Assembly (NCBI RefSeq): GCF_013520865.1
Contig: NZ_JACDXJ010000001.1
Location: 4,635,501 to 4,699,500, forward strand
Direction: 5' to 3'
Source of the DNA: Microvirga mediterraneensis
GTDB taxonomy: Bacteria > Pseudomonadota > Alphaproteobacteria > Rhizobiales > Beijerinckiaceae
Length of the DNA: 64,000 nt
The notes under the pieces were generated by a model. It made no database searches. It saw nothing but the letters and a program-made list of their open reading frames with translations, and was not told the DNA's origin. Shown here in pieces: positions 53,940 through 62,513 of the stretch (its first letter is position 1; the number at the start of each line of letters is the position of its first letter). Both the position numbers and the translations under genes were made by a program.

Positions 53940-54598
53940 GGCACAGGCGTCTCCATGATGTAGCCGTGGCCGCGCCGGGTGCCGATCGTGTCCGTTCCGA
54001 TCTTGCGCCGGAGACGGGCCACGAGGGCCTCGACCGCATTGCTTTCCGGCTCGTCCGAACCATAGACGTGCTCGACGAGTTCGCTCTGGGCGACGACGCG
54101 ATCCCGGTTGTGAGCCAGGTATCTGAGCAGACGAAACTCGAGGGGCGACAGCTCGATGGCTCTGCCGTTGAGCAGCACCCGCAGTCGCCGTGTATCGATA
54201 TGCAGGGCCCCGACCTCGATTAGCGGCGTGACATGACGCCCGACCCGCCGCAACAGGGCGGCCAGCCGGGCCAGCAGCTCCTCCATCTCGAAGGGCTTGG
54301 TCAGATAATCGTCGGCACCGGCATCGATGCCCTCGACCCTTTGCAGCCAGGAGCCCCGGGCCGTGAGAACGAGGATCGGGACGGTGCTGGCCTCGTCCCG
54401 CAGCCGCCGCACCACGGACAAACCGTCGAGCTTCGGCAATCCCAAGTCCAGGATGAGCGCATCGTACTCTTCGGTCGAAGCCCGGAACCAGCCTTCCTCC
54501 CCATCGCGGACGACATCCACCACATACCCGGTTCCGGCCAGTGCGTGCTGGATGTCGCGGGCAATGGCCAGCTCATCTTCGACGAGAAGAACTCTCAT
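53936..54598 (-). CDS. OmpR/PhoP-type response regulator
   Basis: A 220-residue regulator with receiver (phospho-Asp in L-I-L-D-L-G-L-P near 52, K-P-F near 102) and winged-helix output domain. Its ATG at 54598 shares a base with the stop of the PepSY gene (TAATG), so the three genes form one operon: PepSY, regulator, kinase. Likely PhoP-like. Confidence 0.93.
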   Translation of the reverse strand: MRVLLVEDELAIARDIQHALAGTGYVVDVVRDGEEGWFRASTEEYDALILDLGLPKLDGLSVVRRLRDEASTVPILVLTARGSWLQRVEGIDAGADDYLTKPFEMEELLARLAALLRRVGRHVTPLIEVGALHIDTRRLRVLLNGRAIELSPLEFRLLRYLAHNRDRVVAQSELVEHVYGSDEPESNAVEALVARLRRKIGTDTIGTRRGHGYIMETPVP

Positions 54599-55098
54599 TA
54601 GCGTCTCCGGATCTGGAGGATCTGATTGTTGCGGGCATCGACAACCACCTCCTGATAGCGGCGGTCCCGAGTGAGAACGAGAAATTCGTAACGCCACTGG
54701 CCGCTCCAGGATTGCCGGAGATCGACCTCCAGGATCTTACCGGGAACGGCCCGCGAGACAGTCGGCAGCACCGCGTTCAGGGCAAGGGCCCAGCCCTGCG
54801 AGACGGCCTCCCGGGCATTCTCGGATGAGGTCCTGCCCCAGCCGCGTTGGGTCGGCTCGTCATCGTCCCCGCCACGTCCTCGCCCGCGTCCGCGCCCTCC
54901 ATCGTCGCCGCCCTTGTCCTGGCCGCGGTCATCCCCACCTCCTCGGCCGCTGCTGTCTCCGCCCCCATGGCCGCCTTCTCCCCCTCCTCCACCGCCGCCA
55001 TCGCCATCCTTGGCGGCCGCGGTGAAGGGCCAGGAGCTCTCCAGGGCGGTAAAAGCCACGGTGGCCGCGAGGAGGACTATAAGCTGACGTCGGATCAT
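54598..55098 (-). CDS. Exported PepSY-domain protein with Gly/Asp-rich linker
   Basis: A 166-residue periplasmic protein: signal peptide (1-28), a long low-complexity linker of Gly, Asp and Arg (about 30-80; G-G-D-D and R-G-R-G repeats) and a PepSY-like domain ending R-R-Y-Q-E-V-V-V-D-A. PepSY proteins often modulate sensor kinases or proteases. It heads the operon of the two-component pair, so it may be a feedback partner. GGAAG precedes the ATG. Confidence 0.82.
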   Translation of the reverse strand: MIRRQLIVLLAATVAFTALESSWPFTAAAKDGDGGGGGGGEGGHGGGDSSGRGGGDDRGQDKGGDDGGRGRGRGRGGDDDEPTQRGWGRTSSENAREAVSQGWALALNAVLPTVSRAVPGKILEVDLRQSWSGQWRYEFLVLTRDRRYQEVVVDARNNQILQIRRR

Positions 55099-55131
55099 GA
55101 AATCTTCCAAAGCGATCCAGCATAGCACGCC

Positions 55132-55167
55132 GAACCTGATATTTCGCTGACATAGCCCATCAGGTTC
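55132..55167. promoter_or_regulatory. Inverted repeat between divergent PepSY and Asp/Gly/Arg-rich genes
   Basis: Arms GAACCTGAT (55132-55140) and ATCAGGTTC (55159-55167), a perfect 9-base pair with an 18-base gap, followed by GTTCA/GTTCC/GTTCA copies at 55164, 55177 and 55182. The site lies between the two promoters and could bind the PhoP-like regulator. Confidence 0.5.
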
Positions 55168-55239
55168 ACATGCCCGGTTCCGTTCAGATTGCCAGGGCAT
55201 CGGCGCCGATCTCTCGCGCCGGATGAACGGAGGAATACG

Positions 55240-55815
55240 ATGCTGAAGCCAATGAAGAGCGGACCGAGCGTACTGGTTCTGGGTGCAGTTCTGGCGTCCC
55301 TGACGGCTGCAGCCGTTCCGGCGGCTGTCGCAAGTGCCTATTTGTCACCGGCATCGGCTCGTGGCAGCGATGACGGCGGCCGCGGCGGAGATGACAGCGG
55401 TGGACGAGGAGGACGCGGGGGCGACGACCACGGCGGCACGCGAAGCGGAGACGACAGCGGCGAGCGCGGAGGACGGGGCGGAGACGATAACGGACGCGGC
55501 CGGAACAGCGATGACGGCGGCCCCCGTGGCGGCGATGCCGGGCGCGGACGCGGGCGTGGCGCAGATGATGGTCCGAGCCGAAGCCGCGAGGACAACACGC
55601 GCAATCACAGCCGAGCGGATGACGGATCCCGGACAAGAACCCAGGATCAGCACCAGACCCGGACCCGCACGCGTGGGACGGACGATCTCGCCGAGATGCG
55701 TCGGGTGCGGGGGCGCGGAGCGGATGACGCAAGCGTTTCGGAGGACAATGGAGGGCGCGTGGATCGCGACAGGCGCTTCGAGCCTGGAGATGACCGCAGG
55801 ATCAACGGTCGATAA
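55240..55815 (+). CDS. Exported low-complexity Asp/Gly/Arg-rich protein
   Basis: A 191-residue protein with a signal peptide (1-33, ending A-S-A-Y) and a mature region dominated by repeated R-G-G-D-D and D-D-G-G units, then R-T-R-T-Q-type text. The composition matches the linker of the divergent PepSY protein. No fold predicted; it may bind metal or polymer. GGAGG lies 7 bases before the ATG. Confidence 0.72.
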   Translation: MLKPMKSGPSVLVLGAVLASLTAAAVPAAVASAYLSPASARGSDDGGRGGDDSGGRGGRGGDDHGGTRSGDDSGERGGRGGDDNGRGRNSDDGGPRGGDAGRGRGRGADDGPSRSREDNTRNHSRADDGSRTRTQDQHQTRTRTRGTDDLAEMRRVRGRGADDASVSEDNGGRVDRDRRFEPGDDRRINGR

Positions 55816-55847
55816 AAGAGACGCTTTGGCGCTTCGCGCAATGTTAT

Positions 55848-55878
55848 CCGCACGAGAGGGATGATCCCTCTCGTGCGG
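55848..55878. terminator. Bidirectional hairpin terminator
   Basis: Arms CCGCACGAGAGGGAT and ATCCCTCTCGTGCGG pair perfectly (15 bp, tight loop) and are followed by TTGTTATCCC. It separates the convergent Asp/Gly/Arg-rich gene and the MBL gene. Confidence 0.88.
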
Positions 55879-55887
55879 TTGTTATCC

Positions 55888-56844
55888 CTATCCCTGGAGC
55901 TGAGCCCACATGTCGCGGTCGCGTTCGGCGGTCCAGATGACAGGATGGTCGATTCCGGAGGCTTCGTCGAAGGCGCGCGAGACGTTGAACGGGAGGCAAT
56001 GCTCGTAGATGGCGAAATTTCCGAACTTTGGGTCCATCACCTCGCGCGTGGCGGCAAAGGTTTCCTTTAACGAGCGCCCGCGTGCCACAGACAGCTCGGC
56101 CGCGCCATAGAGCGTGTTGACGAAATCGCGGGTCATCGCCACGGCCTCGCGCACCGCCTGGTCACCCTGCAAGGCATCTCCTCGTCCCGGCGCGATGGCC
56201 TTGGGCTGGAAGTCGAGAATGGAATCGAGTGTCTGGGGCCATTCGCGCAGATGAGCGTCGCCGCAATAGCAGGCTGAATGGTACTCCACCAGATCCCCGG
56301 TGAACATCACCTCGGCATCCGGCACCCAGGCGACGATGTCGCCCGCCGTGTGGCCGGCACCGAGATGGAACAGCTTGACCTCGCGTTTTCCTAAGAACAC
56401 AGACATGCCGCTTTCGAAAGTGAGCGTCGGCCAGGTCAGGCCCTCCGGGATGCTGCTCTCGCCGCGGAACAGGCGTGGGAAGCGGCCGATCTCAGAGGCC
56501 TTGTCCTGCTCGCCGCGCTCGACGATCAGATCGTAAGTGGCATTCGAGGCGATGATGCCCTGCGCCTTATAGGCGGAGGCGCCGAGCACCCGCACGGCGT
56601 GGTAGTGGGAGAGAACCACGTACTTGATCGGCTTGTCGGTGATGGTGCGCACGCGGGCAATCACGTCCTCGGCCATGGCGGGCGTGGCCTGGGCGTCGAT
56701 GACCATGCAGCCGTCATCGCCCACGATGATGCCGGAATTGGGATCGCCCTCGGCCGTGTAGGCATAGAGATCCGGTCCGATCTCGGTGAACGACACTGTC
56801 TTGGCGGCCATGTCGCCTGTCGAGGCAAAAGCTTTGGCAGTCAT
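55888..56844 (-). CDS. Metallo-beta-lactamase-fold hydrolase with variant metal motif
   Basis: A 318-residue MBL-fold protein. The region of the usual H-x-H-x-D-H reads L-S-H-Y-H-A-V-R-V, keeping two His but losing the Asp/His pair; later motifs G-H-T-A-G-D and T-G-D-L-V are present. This SoxH-type variant is recurrent, so the protein is probably real. Which ester or thioester it cleaves is unknown. It overlaps the OYE gene by four bases. Confidence 0.82.
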   Translation of the reverse strand: MTAKAFASTGDMAAKTVSFTEIGPDLYAYTAEGDPNSGIIVGDDGCMVIDAQATPAMAEDVIARVRTITDKPIKYVVLSHYHAVRVLGASAYKAQGIIASNATYDLIVERGEQDKASEIGRFPRLFRGESSIPEGLTWPTLTFESGMSVFLGKREVKLFHLGAGHTAGDIVAWVPDAEVMFTGDLVEYHSACYCGDAHLREWPQTLDSILDFQPKAIAPGRGDALQGDQAVREAVAMTRDFVNTLYGAAELSVARGRSLKETFAATREVMDPKFGNFAIYEHCLPFNVSRAFDEASGIDHPVIWTAERDRDMWAQLQG

Positions 56845-58049
56845 TGTGCTGTTTCTCCCAGCTGATGGCCGGAGCCTGCCAGACTCCTGACGCTGTTATC
56901 AGTAAACTTGAGCTTCTCCATGAGCGGTGCTCGCTTTGCGAGCCAAGGCCCATGCTGAACCGGCCAATCCTCAAACCCATGACCATGGCCGAGCGCGTGA
57001 GCCGCGTGGTGGGGCCAGTAGGGATCGTAAAGAGCCTGTCGGCCAATGGCAATCAGATCCGCCTTGCCGTCCTGAAGGATCGCTTCCGCCTGGTGACCGT
57101 CGAGGATGACGCCGACGGCCTGGGTCCTGACATTCGCGTCGCGGCGAATGCGCTCGGAGAACGGTACCTGAAAGCCAAGTCCACGCGGGACGTTCATGTT
57201 GCGCGTTTCATCCGAGAGCCCGCCGGAGGAGCAATCGATCACATCCACGCCGATGGCCTTGAGCTCCCGTGCGAACACGACGGAATCGTCCATGCCCCAT
57301 CCGCCTTCCGTTCCATCGACGGCCGAGATGCGCACGAAGAGCGGCTTTTCCTCCGGCCATACGGCGCGCACGTCGGCGGCGATTTCGAGGCCGAGCCGCA
57401 TGCGGTTCTCGCGCGAGCCGCCATACTCGTCCTCGCGGAGATTGGATCCCGGCGAGAGGAAGGATGCGACGAGGTAGCCGTGTCCGAAATGCAGTTCCAG
57501 GACATCGAACCCAGCCTGCTCCGCCCGTATGGCGGCATCGACGAACATCCGTCGGGCGCTGGCGATTTCGTCCACGCACATAGCATCGGGAACAGACCAT
57601 TCCGGTCCGGCCGCGATGGCGCTCGGGCCGACGCGCCGCCATGGCTCGCCGGTCTCATGCAACTGCTCCATCGTGAGCGCCCTGCCGCCCTCCCACAGGG
57701 CCTGCGAGCCAGCTTTTCGCCCCGCATGGGCGAGCTGCACTCCGATGGCAGCGCCATTCTCATGGACGAAGTCGACAACTGCCTTGAAAGGAGCGACTTG
57801 TTCATCCGTCCACAGACCAACATCCCGCACGCCGATCCGCGCGTGCTGCGCGACGGCCGTGCTCTCGACGAAGATCAACCCTGCTCCACCCAAGGCAAAC
57901 TTGCCGAGATGGACCAGATGCCATGCACCCGCCAAGCCCCGTTCGGCCGAATGCTGGCACATGGGCGAGATGACGACGCGGTTCTTGAGAGTGAGGCCCC
58001 TGATCGTCAAGGGTTCGAAGAGCCGTGGCCGTTGGTACGCAGATTTCAT
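56841..58049 (-). CDS. Old-yellow-enzyme-family NADH:flavin oxidoreductase
   Basis: A 402-residue FMN enzyme of the YqjM type. It has the V-V-I-S-P-M-C-Q-H motif near 28, H-A-G-R-K-A-G near 107 and H-F-G-H-G-Y-L near 187. OYE proteins reduce activated C=C bonds. Here it lies between an FAD dehydrogenase and an MBL hydrolase in a catabolic operon. Confidence 0.92.
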   Translation of the reverse strand: MKSAYQRPRLFEPLTIRGLTLKNRVVISPMCQHSAERGLAGAWHLVHLGKFALGGAGLIFVESTAVAQHARIGVRDVGLWTDEQVAPFKAVVDFVHENGAAIGVQLAHAGRKAGSQALWEGGRALTMEQLHETGEPWRRVGPSAIAAGPEWSVPDAMCVDEIASARRMFVDAAIRAEQAGFDVLELHFGHGYLVASFLSPGSNLREDEYGGSRENRMRLGLEIAADVRAVWPEEKPLFVRISAVDGTEGGWGMDDSVVFARELKAIGVDVIDCSSGGLSDETRNMNVPRGLGFQVPFSERIRRDANVRTQAVGVILDGHQAEAILQDGKADLIAIGRQALYDPYWPHHAAHALGHGHGFEDWPVQHGPWLAKRAPLMEKLKFTDNSVRSLAGSGHQLGETAQ

Positions 58050-58093
58050 CGCTCACTCTCCAGAACGGTTGATAAGCGCTCTCGCGCCGCGCC

Positions 58094-59824
58094 TCAGGCA
58101 GCCGGACGGTTGGCGGTCGACACAGCGTCGGCCCCGGCGAGATGCCGCCCTGCGATGAAGCCGAAGGTCATGGCCGGCCCGAGCGTGATGCCCCCGCCGG
58201 GATAATTGCCGCCCATGATGCTCGCCATGTCGTTGCCGGCGGCATAGAGTCCGGGAATGGCATTTCCGCTCTCATCGATTACCCGCGCGTCGGCGTCGGT
58301 GCGCAGGCCCGCAAAGGTGCCGAGATCTCCCGGCACGACTTTCACCGCATAGAATGGACCGTTCTCGATAGGACCGACGCAAGGATTGGGTTTGTGGTCC
58401 GGATCGCCGAGATAGCGGTTATACGCCGTGCTGCCGCGCTTGAACTGAGGGTCCTCTCCCCGGCGCGCATCACGGTTATAGGTCGCGACCGTCAGCTCGA
58501 ACTTAGCGGCATTGATGCCGATCTTCTCCGCCAACTCGCGCAGGGTGCGCCCTTTCACCAGATAACCGTTCTGCAGCGCAGGCGTCAGGGGCACCGGGAA
58601 TGGCTTCACGAAGCCGAGACCGTAGCGGCGGATCGTCGGATGATCGACGATGAGCCAAGCTGCCTTTTCCGGATCGTCGCCGCAGGCGTTGACCATGGCC
58701 TGAACGAAATCGTGGTAGGAATTCGCCTCGTTCGTGAAGCGCTGACCGCCCTTCGTCACGGCAATGACGCCGGGCTTGCCGCGGTCGATGAAATGCGGGA
58801 ACGGACCTGAAGTGCCGTCACGGCGCGGAACGAGGGATACGGGAACCCAGGCTGCCGCATTGGGAAGGCCGTCGATTGCTTTGCCCCCGACCCGTTCGCC
58901 CAGACGAATACCGTCACCCGTGTTGCCGGGAGGGGCGGGAGACCAGTGCTCGGCCCCCGTCGGCGCATGCGGGAACAGTTCTTTTCGGCGCAGCATGTCC
59001 TGCGGAAAACCGCCGGCCGCCAACACCACGCCGCGACGGGTGAGAACTTCCGTCATTCCATCCTCGGTCTGGACCAAGGCTCCCTTCACCGCTCCACCTT
59101 GAACGATCAGGTCCTTCACGGGCGACGAGGTCCAGATCGGGATGTTCTGGTCCAATGCGGACTTGGCGAGACGCCCGATCAGAGCATTGCCGTTCGTCAG
59201 CCGCATTGCACGACCATGAGAGACGAGGTCGCGACCATACTTGGCCAGAAGCACGCCCACATAGGCGGCGGACTTGACGGAGCGTGTTACGTTGAAGAAG
59301 TGCAGCAGTTCCTTGCCCGATCCGATCATCATGCCGAGAAAGGTGATCTCCTTCAGCGGAGGCCTCAGGCGGGCGATCTCCTTGCCGAGCTTGCGTCCAT
59401 CATAAGGCGTTGCCACAACGGAGCGGCCGCCGGACATGCCGCCGGGAGCGTCGGGATGATAATCGGAGAAGGCCGGACCGAGGGTGAAATCCATCTCGGT
59501 CTTTTCCTGAAAGAACTCGACCATCTTCGGGCCATTGTCGAGAAAGGCGTCGATGCGTGCGGCATCGAAGTGGTTACCGGCCTCATGCTGGAGATAGGTG
59601 CGCGCCGCCTCGCGGGAATCCTTGAATCCTTCACGCTTCGCCAGCGGATTGCAGGGTATCCACATCCAACCGCCTGAGCGGGCGGTCGTCCCGCCGAAGA
59701 CCGGCTCCTTCTCCGTGATGATCACGTCGAGGCCGTGAAGCTTGGCTGTCAGCGCGGTCGCGAAACCGCCGGCGCCGGACCCAACAACCAGAACATCGCA
59801 GGTGACAGTTTTCGTCGGCTTCAT
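58094..59824 (-). CDS. FAD-dependent dehydrogenase (3-ketosteroid-delta1-dehydrogenase-like)
   Basis: A 576-residue flavoprotein of the FAD_binding_2/KstD type. The dinucleotide motif is V-V-G-S-G-A-G-G-F near residue 13. A C-terminal G-G-I-T-L-G-P-A-M motif completes the FAD site. Such enzymes desaturate cyclic ketones. The ATG at 59824 with GAGGA 6 bases upstream is chosen over one 19 codons earlier. Two IclR-type palindromes stand in front. Confidence 0.88.
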   Translation of the reverse strand: MKPTKTVTCDVLVVGSGAGGFATALTAKLHGLDVIITEKEPVFGGTTARSGGWMWIPCNPLAKREGFKDSREAARTYLQHEAGNHFDAARIDAFLDNGPKMVEFFQEKTEMDFTLGPAFSDYHPDAPGGMSGGRSVVATPYDGRKLGKEIARLRPPLKEITFLGMMIGSGKELLHFFNVTRSVKSAAYVGVLLAKYGRDLVSHGRAMRLTNGNALIGRLAKSALDQNIPIWTSSPVKDLIVQGGAVKGALVQTEDGMTEVLTRRGVVLAAGGFPQDMLRRKELFPHAPTGAEHWSPAPPGNTGDGIRLGERVGGKAIDGLPNAAAWVPVSLVPRRDGTSGPFPHFIDRGKPGVIAVTKGGQRFTNEANSYHDFVQAMVNACGDDPEKAAWLIVDHPTIRRYGLGFVKPFPVPLTPALQNGYLVKGRTLRELAEKIGINAAKFELTVATYNRDARRGEDPQFKRGSTAYNRYLGDPDHKPNPCVGPIENGPFYAVKVVPGDLGTFAGLRTDADARVIDESGNAIPGLYAAGNDMASIMGGNYPGGGITLGPAMTFGFIAGRHLAGADAVSTANRPAA

Positions 59825-59883
59825 GGCGTTCCTCATACCTCGCCCCGCTCTATCGTCCGATGAGCGCTCCTGATTCAGCATTT

Positions 59884-59897
59884 GCGAATGCGTTTGT
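59884..59897. promoter_or_regulatory. IclR-type operator, site A
   Basis: GCGAATGCGTTTGT, a 12-of-14 match to the palindrome GCGAACGCGTTCGC found before the SDR gene. Upstream of the FAD dehydrogenase gene. Confidence 0.6.
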
Positions 59898-59911
59898 TGA
59901 ATTTGTTTTAG

Positions 59912-59925
59912 ACGAACGCATTCGC
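59912..59925. promoter_or_regulatory. IclR-type operator, site B
   Basis: ACGAACGCATTCGC, the mirror partner of site A (GCGAATGCGTT / AACGCATTCGC are exact inverted repeats), with the centre 28 bases from that of site A. Confidence 0.6.
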
Positions 59926-59974
59926 TATTTCAAGATGCCTTGAATCTCTTCCAGACGTCCCGGGCTGCCCGTTG

Positions 59975-60658
59975 TCAGACCACTTCGTGCGTTTCGACGA
60001 GGAACGTGGTGATTTCCTCGATGAAGCTGAGCGCGTGGGTCTGCGAGACATGCGCCGCGCGAGAGCGGAATGCCGCTTCGATATCGGCAACGGAGCGGAA
60101 CCACAGCTCCACCATGCCGTCGATGGGCAGCGCCTCGTAGGCTCCCGCTTGCCCCAGAGCGGCGCTGCGGTCTGTGACGAAATTCTGTGTGTAGCCCATG
60201 AGGTTCGGAAAATTCTTCACCGCATCGGCATGGAAGCCCCACCATTCCGCCTTGAACTGTTCGGGCGTCAGGCCTTTCTTACGCGTCAGGATCGACATGC
60301 GCTTGACGAGCGGTCCCGCCGCCACCGGCACGACGACGTTCTGCTCGGCTGTGATCAATCCCGTGTCGCCCACGAAGCGCACATGGTCTTGAGCGACCTC
60401 CCGATAGGCATCGGACGAGATCGCCCGGCGCATGTCGTCGACGCTGTCGAACCACAGCTCGGAAATTCCATCGATCGACCAGGCGCCCCTGGCATGGTCG
60501 ATGGCAAGCTGGCTGCTGTCGACGACGTGGTTCTGATGGTAATGCCTCAAGCCCGGCAGACGGGCCGCCAAAGGTCCATGCACGTCCCGCCAATGGCTGC
60601 GGAAGTCTTCGATGCTCACACCCGGCTTGCGGGTCAGAAGTCCCATGCGAACGATCAT
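59975..60658 (-). CDS. EthD-domain protein with two repeats
   Basis: A 227-residue protein of two EthD-like ferredoxin-fold repeats (about 1-105 and 110-227). Each has an M-(G/S)-(L/I)-L-T-R-K start and an S-I-D-G/P-I-D-G-(I/M)-x-E-L-W-F motif. EthD-type proteins accompany oxidative catabolic enzymes, but their activity is poorly known. The ATG at 60658 has GAGGAG upstream. It follows the SDR gene by 10 bases. Confidence 0.85.
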   Translation of the reverse strand: MIVRMGLLTRKPGVSIEDFRSHWRDVHGPLAARLPGLRHYHQNHVVDSSQLAIDHARGAWSIDGISELWFDSVDDMRRAISSDAYREVAQDHVRFVGDTGLITAEQNVVVPVAAGPLVKRMSILTRKKGLTPEQFKAEWWGFHADAVKNFPNLMGYTQNFVTDRSAALGQAGAYEALPIDGMVELWFRSVADIEAAFRSRAAHVSQTHALSFIEEITTFLVETHEVV

Positions 60659-60668
60659 GACGCTCTCC

Positions 60669-61418
60669 TCAGACGGCGAGGTAGCCACCGTCGACGACGA
60701 GCGTCGTGCCCGTCACGTAGCTCGACATGTCGGAGGCGAGGAAGACCGTCGGGCCGATCAGCTCCTCGGGCTCACCGAAGCGGCCGAGCGGAATGCGCGC
60801 AAGAAATCGTTCCGCTCGCTCGGGATTGGTACGCGTGGCTTCAGTCATCGGCGTGTTGAGCGTGCCCGGCGCGATCGCGTTCACGCGAACGCCGTCCTTT
60901 GCGAGTTCCTGCGCAAGATTCTGCGTCAGCATGCGCACGGCGGCCTTCGAAGTAGAATAGCTGATAGACGTGGATGTCGACACGAAGGAAGCGATCGACG
61001 CCATGTTGATGATTGTTCCTTTCGTTGCCCGCAATGCAGCGACGAATGCCAGCGTCACATTGAGCGTGCCGTCGAGATTGACCTGCATCGCGGCATCCCA
61101 GGAGCGGCGCACGTCGGGGCTGTCGATCGTGTTGCGCGGGCATATGCCCGCATTGTTGACGAGAACCGAGACTTGTCCGATGGAAGCGTCGACCTCGCGC
61201 GCCAGTGCCGTGCAGGCCTCGGCATCGGCAACGTTGAGCGTGTAGGACCAGGCCTCGCCTCCCGCCTGGACGATGCCCTCTGCCGTCTGCCTGGCCGCAT
61301 CACCATTCAGATCGGTCACGATGACCCGCGCTCCCTCCGCGGCGAGCCCGCGTGCAATGGCGGCGCCGTTTCCTTGGCCGGCACCGGTGACAAGTGCGAT
61401 ACGCCCTTTGAGCAACAT
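60669..61418 (-). CDS. Short-chain dehydrogenase/reductase
   Basis: A 249-residue Rossmann enzyme. Cofactor motif T-G-A-G-Q-G-N-G (10-17), N-N-A-G (86-89), catalytic Tyr in S-Y-S-T-S-K (near 150). It oxidises or reduces a hydroxyl/keto substrate. Belongs with the catabolic operon; an IclR-type palindrome lies 77-90 bases upstream. Confidence 0.92.
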   Translation of the reverse strand: MLLKGRIALVTGAGQGNGAAIARGLAAEGARVIVTDLNGDAARQTAEGIVQAGGEAWSYTLNVADAEACTALAREVDASIGQVSVLVNNAGICPRNTIDSPDVRRSWDAAMQVNLDGTLNVTLAFVAALRATKGTIINMASIASFVSTSTSISYSTSKAAVRMLTQNLAQELAKDGVRVNAIAPGTLNTPMTEATRTNPERAERFLARIPLGRFGEPEELIGPTVFLASDMSSYVTGTTLVVDGGYLAV

Positions 61419-61494
61419 CTGTTTCGGCTCCCTGATGGTGATTGGTGCAATGCCCGGGCATGAGCTATCGAGCGCTGATCACAATAATCATATG

Positions 61495-61508
61495 GCGAAC
61501 GCGTTCGC
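61495..61508. promoter_or_regulatory. IclR-type operator before the SDR-EthD operon
   Basis: GCGAACGCGTTCGC, a perfect 14-base palindrome, 77-90 bases before the SDR ATG and 115 bases after the iclR stop. Related sites occur at 59884 and 59912. Confidence 0.7.
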
Positions 61509-61623
61509 AAATGGCGAATAGTCGTAGATCGGCCTATTGGCTTCGAGAAAGGCGACAACGCAGCAGAAGACGCTCCGCACCGCAGAGAGTACAGCACCGA
61601 AGGAATTTGGTGAGAATGCGCGG

Positions 61624-62481
61624 CTAAGCGCGACGGCGACGCTTGGCGACAGGCGCCATGACGATCTCGGCTCCTTCCTCCGAGGAGGCTCCGCCATTCT
61701 CATGCGGCGCATAGCCAAGCTGTGCCGAGAGCTTTCGGGTAAAAGCCAGCAGGGCCTTCGCATCGGCGCTCTTGGGGCCGATGTCGAGAACGCCCGTGGG
61801 GCCGATCAGCGTGATGGCGAGCTGCATCTGTCCACTGTAATCGAAGACGGGAGCTGCAATGCCGTTGATGCCCGTGACGGGCTTGCTCTCGGTGGTCGCG
61901 TAGCCGAGCCGTCTGGCGGTTGCCACTTCGGCTTCCAGCTCCTTGCGCGAGGTCGGCGCGCCGACGCCCTGGATGCGGGCGCCTTTGCGGAGCTCCTCGG
62001 CCAATTGCGCCTCGACGATCTTCGGAGGCATGAACGCGGCGAAGACCTTGCCGGTGGCCGTGCCGGTGATCGAGAAGACGGTTCCGGTCCGCACGTTCAC
62101 ATGGACCTGATCGCTGCCTTCCTGGACCTGGACGATGGTGGCGCCGTGGGTTCCCCATACGGCGATGGTCACCATGAGGCCGATCTCTTCGGCGAATTCG
62201 ACGACCGCATGCGCGGCGAGGCGCAGAGGATCGAAGCTTCGCAGGCGCGCGATGCCGAGCTGCAGGGCGAAGGGGCCGAGCAGATAGCGCCCGCTCGCCG
62301 CATCCTGCTCGACGAGCTCCAGCTTGCGGAAGCTGACGAGATAGGCATGCGCCTGGGCCGGTGCGACATCCGCCAGGGTGGCCAATTCGCGCAGCATCAA
62401 GGGCTTTCCCGCCTTGACCAGCGCCGCGAGGATCCTGCCCCCGACCTCGACCGATTGTACGCCGCGTCCGTCGATACTCAT
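61624..62481 (-). CDS. IclR-family transcriptional regulator
   Basis: A 285-residue regulator with an N-terminal winged helix (about 8-65, including L-A-A-L-V-K-A-G-K-P-L) and an IclR effector domain (about 80-260). The effector is unknown. Palindromes before the two downstream operons make it the natural controller. Confidence 0.9.
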   Translation of the reverse strand: MSIDGRGVQSVEVGGRILAALVKAGKPLMLRELATLADVAPAQAHAYLVSFRKLELVEQDAASGRYLLGPFALQLGIARLRSFDPLRLAAHAVVEFAEEIGLMVTIAVWGTHGATIVQVQEGSDQVHVNVRTGTVFSITGTATGKVFAAFMPPKIVEAQLAEELRKGARIQGVGAPTSRKELEAEVATARRLGYATTESKPVTGINGIAAPVFDYSGQMQLAITLIGPTGVLDIGPKSADAKALLAFTRKLSAQLGYAPHENGGASSEEGAEIVMAPVAKRRRRA

Positions 62482-62513
62482 GGCTCAATCCAATCTTTCC
62501 CAAGGCAGCGGCG

